Source of the DNA: Phylloscopus collybita | Lineage: Eukaryota > Chordata > Aves > Passeriformes > Phylloscopidae | Direction: 5' to 3' | Assembly (NCBI GenBank): GCA_027886175.1 | Contig: JAJNNQ010000016.1 | Span: 1,741,001-1,805,000 of the forward strand | Length of the DNA stretch: 64,000 bases | Shown here: piece by piece, positions 56,601 through 64,000 of the stretch | Position numbering within the stretch: position 1 is the stretch's first letter | Layout of the letters: every line of letters starts with the position of its first letter | Notes under the pieces: generated by a model | What the model saw: the letters and a program-made list of their open reading frames with translations, nothing else | What the model was told of the DNA's origin: nothing | Database searches by the model: none | Made by a program: the position numbers and the translations under genes

Positions 56601-58661
56601 GTTGGAGTCACCCTCTTTCTCCCAACAGCATAAACCTCCCAGGACACCAGAGATACAAGAAATCCATGTTCAGACTCAGCAGAGAGTCTGCTCCACTCTG
56701 AACCCATTAAGTGCCAGCTTGGAGTGTCACAGACACTGTGGCAAGGCCCTGTTTCCAGGCTATTTGACAGCCCCTAGTGATGCCATAAAAACTTTTTTTT
56801 TTTTTGTATGTGACATTGGTAACCCAAGTTCTGAAAAAAAAAAAAATTAATCATAAGAGCCGTTTGAAAAACGTGTTTCAGATTCGTGCATGATGTTTTC
56901 AGCAACGTTTATTACACAGTTTATTTCCAAAATTCCATTTCACTCTCTGATTCTACCTCTAAATATAAATCTAATCCTCCTTCCTTGTCCTGTTCTATAT
57001 ATATAGCACACCCACATGTGATAAAGCCTTCTGCCACAGCAGTGAGGCAAGGTGGAGGGAGGGGGATGAAGGCTGTAGGTAACCTGTGGGAGCACTGAAT
57101 GCACTTGGCTGCTGCTCATAATGCTCCAAAGATATAATTATCACATGCATGATGAGTACTACACCTGCTGCATCTCTTCTGCTTCAAGGAACGAAAGATT
57201 TCAGCGCTGCCTGGCTGGAAAACCATTAACCAGAGAGGTCACCAGAGGATTTCACACTCCCTGTCCTTCCCTTCCCATCTCCCCCTCTGTCCCTGCCAAA
57301 CTATTCCTATCAAAATCCTCACCACCTCCTTTCCAGTGCTCAGCTTTCTGCTTGGTGGGGATTTTTTCCATCTTTTCACTTCCCGTCTCTGAACCTTTCC
57401 TGTTGCCTGTGAATCTGCTCCGTTGCAGTCCGTAGGTAGTGATTGCCAAGCCAGAGTTCTCAGTGAGAAGGAGGAATAGCTCTGACATTAAGGATGTGTT
57501 TGGTAGGTGCTTCACTTGGCATCCTTGTTTTAGGGCTTGCTTTGTCTCTGCAGCATCATTTAGCATTCTGCTCTGCCAGTGCTTTATTTTTCTCTTCCTC
57601 AGGAGCCTTGCACGTGTCTGTAGCCTCACTGCTGCCCAGTGTGTGGCCTGGACAAGCTGCCTGTGACACAGCAGGACTGAGGGATTTGGGTATTTAGTGA
57701 AAAGGCTTTTTTCCTTTTTTTTTTTTTTTTTTCTCCCATCTGCTGGTGAAAAGTTCCCCTGACTAAAACCTCTTCCACGTCAGGAACCTGACCTGTCACT
57801 GATCCCTTGTCAGTAACTGATGTCCTCAAGCAGGGGTAGGACCATTGTTGAGGCTGCCACAGCCAGAAGTGTTAGACACTGGGAGAGCTACATTTTCCCC
57901 TCTCTACCAACAATGAAGCCAATTTTAGGGCAGTGCAGCAAGACCTCTGCTGTCAACAGTGACTCACTTTCCTGTCATAGAGGGAACTTCAAGAAATGCT
58001 TCAACCTGGCAGAAATACTTTTTTTTTCCCAGTCATTCCCCAGATTCTCCTTTCTGCTGCTGTTGGCAGTAGATTTTGCAGCTTCCTAAGTCACCTCTGA
58101 CTCACACCATTGAGTCCACATACATTTATTTCTCTCTGTGTCCCATTGTGGAGTTACCAAAAGGCAGCCAAAGTGTTCAAAGGCCTTACAGGACATGTGT
58201 GTTGAGCAGAGCAAAGCAGTGGTTTGGGAACTGGGGCCTATTTCTAGCTTTGCCTGTGACTTCTCATAAAAGATTAATGAGATTGTTCAGGTGAATCAAT
58301 CTAAATCCATGGAACTGGATATTTAAACACATATATAGTGGGAATGTGGCCAAATTTTCAGGAATGCTGAATTCTCAACATTTCATTGATAACAACAGAA
58401 TCTGTTATTGTACAGAGCCATTCAAATGCAAACCAATTTGCATAGATAACCAAGACAAGTAAGTGTTAGTATCTAAGTTTGAAAATATTTGCCATGCATC
58501 GTTTTTCCATTAATTACTGAAAAAAGCATTATTTTCATCATTATTATTTCAAAATGTGCCTATAGATCCTGAAGTGACAGGGGAGGCGTCAAAGCAACAA
58601 AGTCACACGGAGTCCATAAAGTCATGCAGATTTAAATATAAGAAAAAAGTAGTGACTACAA

Positions 58662-58720
58662 TAAAAATAAATAAAATAAAATAAAATAAAATAAAATAAA
58701 ATAAAATAAAATAAAATAAT
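58662..58720 (+). repeat. (ATAAA)n pentanucleotide microsatellite
   Basis: About ten consecutive ATAAA units, almost pure, in intron 10, roughly 290 bases upstream of exon 11. Expected to be length-polymorphic. Confidence 0.95.
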
Positions 58721-59006
58721 TGAGAAATAGATTTGGTAGCAGTTGTAGAGTTCACTGATATCTATGGGCAGTAGAATCTCACCATGGCATGGCTTCTGCT
58801 TCATGAGTCCCATCAAAACACAAGGTTTGGTTATTGGGGAATTCTAGCCATGCCCAGTGCCTACATTGACTGACTTACAACAGATGCAAGGGAAAAACAG
58901 CATGGATTAAAAAAAAAAAAAAGTATTGAGCTTAACTTTGTTTCTTTCTATTGCTGGGAGGTGTGGGACAACTTCAGAGACTCTAATGGCAATTCTTGTC
59001 TTTCAG

Positions 59007-59033
59007 GCATCGGATCTCAAAATCAAAATTTAG
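59007..59033 (+). CDS. CACNA1C: CACNA1C exon 11: 27-base microexon, I-II linker
   Basis: This 27-base exon lies between TCTTTCAG and donor GTAAGT. One base completes Ala from exon 10, eight full codons give HRISKSKF, and two bases start a Ser completed by exon 12. Its length is a multiple of three and its borders match the phases of exons 10 and 12, so skipping would remove nine residues without a frameshift. It lies at the basic end of the I-II linker before IIS1. It is too short for ordinary gene finders but is supported by splice sites, phase and the CaV1.2-specific peptide. Confidence 0.95.
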   Translation, partial: ASDLKIKI

Positions 59034-60941
59034 GTAAGTAAAAGTGACTTTTGCTTTTCCTCCTTTCCACCATTTCTGTTCTTTTCTGAAGTGGTTTACA
59101 CCAGCATTGCTGGGATGCAGTGGTGATTCTAGGAGATCCTGCTAAATCTGTCAGATTTTAGTCATAAACTTTTTCTTAGTTTCACACTGAAATAAGGCAC
59201 AGGGACTACTGACTACTGAAGTACCTCTCTATGCTACCTAAGTATCTCAAACCATAAAATATAAAATCAGAAATGAAAAGCCAGTTCAACCACATCATTG
59301 TATTACATCCATCAACATCAACCCTGTCAGCTCAAGGCTCTCTTTGTTGGATTTCTCTGCTTTGCTTGACTGTAAAGATTTCAACTGGTGAAGCTGGCAT
59401 CTTGTTTGTGAAGTTCTCCCATTCACCCTGGGATGTGGGGAGCTTCTTTGGTGGTGTTTGGTTTTCTGTTGACTCAGAGCTTTTGGAGAAGTGAAGCAGT
59501 CCCAGGCTATTTCTGGAGAGGCTGACTGACCTCATGGAACCTGGTTTCCATTTCTACCCCTTTGGTAGGAGCCCAGCTGCCTCCATAACCCTGAATTCAA
59601 AGGCAGTTTTAGGAAGCACTAAATGAATTTTCAGAACAACTGGAGCAAGTGCATAACTGAGTCCTTCTGCTAACCTAAGGAGCAATGAGTAATGTCAATT
59701 TGGGAAGCACATATGTGACATCCCCACATAAAGAGTGCAGGTGTAGGCACAGAAAACACCATACACTGTCCTGTGCATGCACATTTGTGCTCAGGTACAC
59801 ACAAAAACACGAGAGATTGCAAACAGCTTAATGACAACCTGAATGTCTAAGTGTGGTGCCCGCTTTGGAGGTTGGGAAGATCATTTCTTGTCCCAAATCC
59901 ACTGCAAAACACACAGTGTATCTGTTTGTGAGAGACTGGGTGCCTTTATGAATTGCATAGGTAAAGCACCCTAGATTTGCCCACCTGTTAAAATGCTGCT
60001 GCAAAATTCTTGTTCACCTTGTGTTTACATGGTCTGGCTTTAGTTCCTGTAGATGAGAACCCTGATCTCAAGCATGGCTTTAGTTTGCCACTGGAAATTA
60101 TACACAGGACAAGAGGACAAGCCAGGAAAAGTTCTTTCTCCTGTAACATGGTGTATGCGTGTGCCACTTCAGACACACACACATATGTATGTAGTATCTA
60201 TATAAAACTATTAGATTTATTATACAGTGGCAAGTGTTGCCTGGAAACTGGTTGCTATGCAAGTTAAATTCTGAAGAGTAGGAGGTGTGTAATTAGCTTT
60301 AAATATCTTCTGTGGTTAGTAATTACCCTGAGAAATCAGTGACACAAGGGGATGTGTTCGTGGAAGGCAAACTTTAAAAACTCTCTTGATTAGCAAATGG
60401 TACCCTTAGTTCCAGGCATGAAGGTGAGATGCTGCAGTCCCCCATGCTTTGGGATTTTTTTCCAGAGCTAGCCCTTGTATTGGGCTTACTCCTGAACGTT
60501 GCTGAATGCTAGAAAAGTTCTTTGGATTTTATTTGGCCTCACCTCTCCAGAGACTTAATCCTTGAGCTCCATGTGACAGAGTGTCTGTCTGTTGACTAGC
60601 CTGGTGCTGAGCAAGGTGCTGTTGCAGGCCACATGCATCAAGTACAAGGAGAATATTTATTTTTGTGGCATCTGAGCTAAAAAATCTCTTGGGGTTTCTG
60701 CAGTGGATGTCTTACTCAGATTAAGATATTGCTTGAAGCTCTTGCAAATTGGTTTAGGACAAACTTTATTCCTCTAGCTATGGGAGGGATGTTCACAAGT
60801 GTCGACTCAGATGAGAGAGTGTTTCTCAGCGTGAACTTGAGTTACTCCCTGCCATTCTTGAGCAATAAATCAGGACTAGAGAGCTGCAGTAGCCTAAAGA
60901 TCCCTCTCTGAAAAGAACTTTCCCTTCTCCAATCTCTCCAG
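59034..60941 (+). other. CACNA1C: intron 11, about 1.9 kb
   Basis: This is non-coding, with no repeat that I recognise except a short CA run near 60170-60185. The acceptor before exon 12 has a pyrimidine tract ending CAATCTCTCCAG. Confidence 0.85.
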
Positions 60942-61102
60942 TCGCTACTGGCGCCGCTGGAATCGATTCTGCAGGAGGAAGTGCCGTGCTGCCGTCAAGT
61001 CCAACGTTTTCTACTGGCTGGTGATCTTCCTCGTGTTCCTCAACACCCTCACCATTGCCTCTGAGCACTACAACCAGCCAGACTGGCTCACAGAGGTCCA
61101 AG
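60942..61102 (+). CDS. CACNA1C: CACNA1C exon 12: linker end and IIS1
   Basis: This 161-base exon starts after CTCTCCAG with one base completing the Ser begun in exon 11, and ends with one base of an Asp codon at donor GTGAGG. It encodes the strongly basic end of the I-II linker ([20 protein letters not shown]) and the first transmembrane helix of domain II ([20 protein letters not shown]). The short extracellular turn [13 protein letters not shown] follows. The Asp in QPDW is Asn in human CaV1.2 as I remember it and Asp in CaV1.3. Apart from that, conservation appears complete. Confidence 0.97.
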
Positions 61103-61902
61103 GTGAGGAGGAGCTGCTGGTTCTCTTTGTTATGGTCGGTGTCAAAAAACGGTGGTTGAGGGAGGAGGAGCTGGTGCACCAAACCACACGGTGTAAAAGG
61201 AGTGTGCACGGCTCCTGGCAGCCCTGTGTCTGTGGGGGATCCCAAATAATACAATAAACCTATCTGCCTGTGGTGGGAGAAGTTACAGGAAGAATGTGAA
61301 TGCCTCCTTTCCACCCAGAGCAGTGTTCCATTGGGTGAAATCAGGAGCTGATGCCAAATTTATCTTTGCAGCAGCTGCATTCCCAATTTGTGGATAGATA
61401 CCGGGAGCCCCACATTGCCCAAGGTTTCTCCTGAAATGGCACTTATGATAAATTCTAATTATTAGGGAGGTGACGAAGAGTGATTTGTGAAGTTCTTCTG
61501 TCTGCAGAGCAGCTGAGTTCTCTCTGGAGGTGAGAGCAGCTGAAAAGGCTTAATTAAGCAACAGTAGGTAGCACAGCAGCTCCTCTATTCCCACTCTCCT
61601 CTGCAGAGGACGGGTGTGAAGGCAGGTTGTGCACAGGGAGGCGTGTCCCTGCCACTGCAGGTTGTGTAATACATTGCAGCTGTATGTGCAGCACGGAAGA
61701 ATTGCTGCAACCCTCCTGCTAAAACATTCCTGTGAATGAGGTGCCCACGCTCCTCGAGTTCATTCTTTGACCCAACCTTACACAAAAGTCAACTTTGAAG
61801 ACCGATCCTTAAAACGCTTTCTTAGGAGCAATGGGCCGGTGATGAGACGTGGTGATCTTTTGACTAAGTTTCCTTAACCTGTCTCTTTTTGCTTCCCATG
61901 AG
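61103..61902 (+). other. CACNA1C: intron 12, 800 bases
   Basis: A short non-coding intron with donor GTGAGG and acceptor TCCCATGAG. The pyrimidine tract (GTCTCTTTTTGCTTCCC) lies about 5 bases further from the AG than usual. No repeats recognised. Confidence 0.9.
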
Positions 61903-62128
61903 ACACTGCCAATAAGGTGCTGCTAGCTCTTTTCACGGCAGAGATGCTGCTGAAGATGTACAGCCTCGGCCTCCAGGCCTACTTCGTGTCCCTCTTCAAC
62001 CGCTTCGACTGCTTCATCGTGTGTGGGGGCATCCTGGAGACCATCCTGGTGGAGACAAAGATCATGTCACCCCTGGGCATTTCGGTCTTGAGATGTGTCA
62101 GACTCCTGAGGATATTTAAAATCACAAG
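61903..62128 (+). CDS. CACNA1C: CACNA1C exon 13: IIS2 to start of IIS4
   Basis: This 226-base exon starts with AC, completing the Asp from exon 12 ([11 protein letters not shown]), and ends with two bases of an Arg codon at donor GTACTT. It encodes IIS2 ([19 protein letters not shown]), the S2-S3 turn, IIS3 ([17 protein letters not shown]) and the first part of the IIS4 voltage sensor. The sensor has arginines at every third position ([16 protein letters not shown]). The conserved acidic Glu of S2 (in TAEM) and Asp of S3 (in RFDCF) are the usual charge-transfer partners of the S4 arginines. The rest of S4 and S5 must come from the next exon, which is not in the window. Confidence 0.97.
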
Positions 62129-62274
62129 GTACTTTGTTGCTTCTGTGGGGCTGGAGGAGGGGCTACTGCTCAAGGCACAACCTGTGTGGGTGCAAGGCAC
62201 TCACATCCCTGTTTGCTTTCGCTTTTTCTGCCACTAGTTAGGTGGTGAGAGTGCTGGATTAACAGGCCTCATCT

Positions 62275-62751
62275 TGATGCCTTAGGAAGGCTGAGCTGAA
62301 ACTGGGACTGGACACAGCTGGAGAATAAAGCAGGGATTTATTGAAAGGCCTCCAGGGTACACCTTGGGCAGGACAGGGCCTGGCCAGGGCTGCACCCAGG
62401 GTGGACCCAAAATGGCCACAAAATGGAAACAAAATGGACCCAAAATGGTCACAAAATGGACAAACAGTCACCAGCTCTCACACTTTGATCAGTGTTGGTC
62501 CACTTGCACATTGGGGTTTAATTGTCCAATTCCAGCTCCAGGCTGTGAGGTCCCATCCTTCTTGTCCCTCCCTCCAGCCACCCTTGTTTGTGCTGTTGGA
62601 CTGAAAGTTGTCCTTGGGGTGCAGCAGGAACAGGATTTGTTTTGTGTCCCTGCTCTGTGCAGAGCTGAGTGACCCTGAATGTGAGGCTGAGAGCTGCACC
62701 CCTGGGCAGCACAGAACCTGAAATACAGCAAAGATAAAACTGAAGGCATCA
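62275..62751 (-). mobile_element. solo LTR with 9-base inverted termini
   Basis: This 477-base element begins TGATGCCTT and ends AAGGCATCA, a perfect 9-base inverted terminal repeat. On the minus strand AATAAA (complement of TTTATT at 62337-62342) is followed by CCCTGCTTTATTCTCCAGC. The flanks ATCT and ATCC are close but not identical, so the target duplication is unclear. It contains the ACAAAATGG array at 62402-62461. It lies only about 150 bases after exon 13 and is antisense to the gene. Confidence 0.82.
62402..62461 (+). repeat. ACAAAATGG / CCCAAAATGG short tandem array
   Basis: Five units of 9-13 bases share the core MAAAATGG (as in GGACCCAAAATGG and TCACAAAATGG). They lie inside the solo LTR at 62275-62751 and are probably characteristic of that LTR family. 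Confidence 0.85.
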
Positions 62752-64000
62752 ATCCTCTGAAGTGAGGGTGGGGAGGGCTGTACAGACTGGACATCCTTCC
62801 CTGATGTGAGTGGTGAGGAGTCTGGCACGGGCAGCTGGCACCTGATGGCACATAAAGCGTTAAACTGGAATCTGGAATATTGTGAAGAGCTCAGGCTCCT
62901 ACAGTTCTCCACAAAAGACCAAGAAAACCAAAACAGCAGATAGCCTTGTGACCTCCTCTGACTCTTTTTGGTGACAGAGAGGAGCCTGAAGGGCTGCTTT
63001 GAGCCAGAACAGCATTTGACTGAGGAGCCCATGCCAGCTCCAGTAGACTCAACAGTGACCTGAGTGGGAGATTGTGTCAACACCAGCAGCTGTAGGCAAA
63101 GGATGTTGCCAGCTATTCCCCTTCCAGGGAGCCCATCACGAAGCAGCAACTTCATGAAGAAACCAGACTTTTTCCAGCTTCCAACATCTCCTCTTTTCCC
63201 TTTCCATTCTCTCCCCTCTCCCTCTGCACAAAGGCACAGTGATATCTATTAAACAGTCACTGCTTCCTGAGCCAGGAACCTCCAAAACACCAGCTTGGTT
63301 TGGCTTGGTTTGGCTTTTTTCAGCTTGAGGGGAATTTGTAGGAGAGATCAGCTCTAAACTTACCCAGAGCTCTTGTAAGAAATCTATCCAAGCTCTTGCC
63401 CCAAGTACAAGGTCTGCCTTTTCCCATGTGGGCACCAGTCAGCACCTTACAAAAAGCTTGACTGAGGTGGTGAAGGTGCTTTTTCTACATGCTCAGCCAT
63501 CAAAATGTCCCTACAACTGCTGTGACACCCCCTCACCCCCTGCCCGAGGAAAATTCTGACAAATGGGAGACAGAAAACACAACACATGAGAAAAACAAGT
63601 CCAAAACTGGAAGACAGTCAAGATGGCTGAGCTGAGAGGCAGGAAAAAAATCCCCAAAACCACAGGTTTGGACTTGTTCATCATACAAGATTTGCCCTGA
63701 AAGCTGCTGAGCCTCAGATCTCTGGCAGGATGGATGGATCTCAGGGTCAGATGGCAGAGACAGAAAATCAGTTCACAGTCTCAGAGAGAGCAGCCAAAGC
63801 AAGCCTGCAGCTATTTCAAAAGGGGGAAAGGAATGGTCTGTTTGGATGTGTGATCATAGAGGAGGGGAAAATCTCCCAGAGGAGAATGATCCCTCCCAGA
63901 GAGGGGAAACAAGAGTTTCCAGCAAGAAAGGCATCTTTGCTCTTTCAGAAATAGTGGGGCTCTCTGGTCTGGGGACTGTTTTTCCTGGATCTATCCATCA

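Larger units (their letters stand above)
49052..59006 (+). other. CACNA1C: intron 10, about 10 kb
   Basis: This is non-coding. It holds the second copy of the 91-base repeat (49249-49339), a CR1 with reverse-transcriptase remnants (49970-50838), a CR1 tail in reverse (51168-51250), an LTR (52873-53636), poly-A and poly-T runs (around 54899-54915, 56790-56804, 57716-57732) and an ATAAA pentamer array (58662-58720). In 51260-52860, 53650-54890 and 54920-58650 I recognise no other element. Confidence 0.8.
62129..64000 (+). other. CACNA1C: intron 13, 5' part
   Basis: This is non-coding. It contains a solo LTR (62275-62751). In 62752-64000 I recognise nothing further. The continuation of IIS4 and IIS5 (expected to begin with Tyr-Trp after the split Arg) is not found, so the next exon lies beyond 64000. 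Confidence 0.85.

Noticed and set aside
62478..63155. A 225-codon minus-strand frame, the longest in the window
   Set aside because: It starts outside and runs into the solo LTR at 62275-62751. Composition and content show no protein family, so it looks like a chance frame.
62129..64000. Search for the next CACNA1C exon (rest of IIS4 and IIS5)
   Set aside because: No frame gives the expected helix after a split Arg codon. The exon must lie beyond the window.

Overview
The window is vertebrate nuclear DNA, most likely from a bird and probably a passerine. It carries CR1 retroposon 3' ends, many short solo LTRs and long introns. Split coding segments translate to the L-type voltage-gated calcium channel alpha-1C subunit (CaV1.2, CACNA1C). 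I found no other protein-coding gene and no tRNA, rRNA or CRISPR array. The open frames longer than about 150 codons are intronic chance frames, antisense shadows of exons, or repeat remnants.

Layout, all on the + strand, with human exon numbering used as a label. Exon 7 (1817-2013) encodes the domain I pore loop. Exons 8a (21193-21296) and 8 (21676-21779) are a mutually exclusive pair encoding IS6. Exon 9 (27545-27717) encodes the start of the I-II linker with the beta-subunit binding site (AID). Cassette exon 9* (46554-46628) is optional. Exon 10 (48961-49051) and a 27-base exon 11 (59007-59033) encode the rest of the linker. Exon 12 (60942-61102) covers the linker end and IIS1, and exon 13 (61903-62128) covers IIS2 to the start of IIS4. 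All junctions have AG/GT borders, and phases agree from exon 7 to exon 13 with either 8a or 8 and with or without 9*. The gene continues beyond both window edges.

The most informative parts are splicing-related. Including both 8a and 8 creates a stop codon within a few codons. A pyrimidine-rich tract precedes 8a. Exon 9* is exactly 75 bases and has TGCATG (RBFOX-type) motifs 57 bases upstream and twice downstream. Exon 9 is bracketed by CU-rich tracts.

The introns hold at least nine LTR copies or fragments. Six have target-site duplications that I could read (6-bp for ERVK-like, 5-bp for ERVL-like), a seventh has a possible 4-bp one, and two have no clean duplication. There are also four CR1 pieces and assorted tandem and simple repeats. 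Eight of nine LTRs lie antisense to the gene. The single sense LTR sits about 240 bases upstream of exon 7. A near-identical 91-base direct repeat brackets exon 10. I did not find an undescribed biological system. The reportable value is the exon structure, the alternative-splicing signals and the repeat arrangement.
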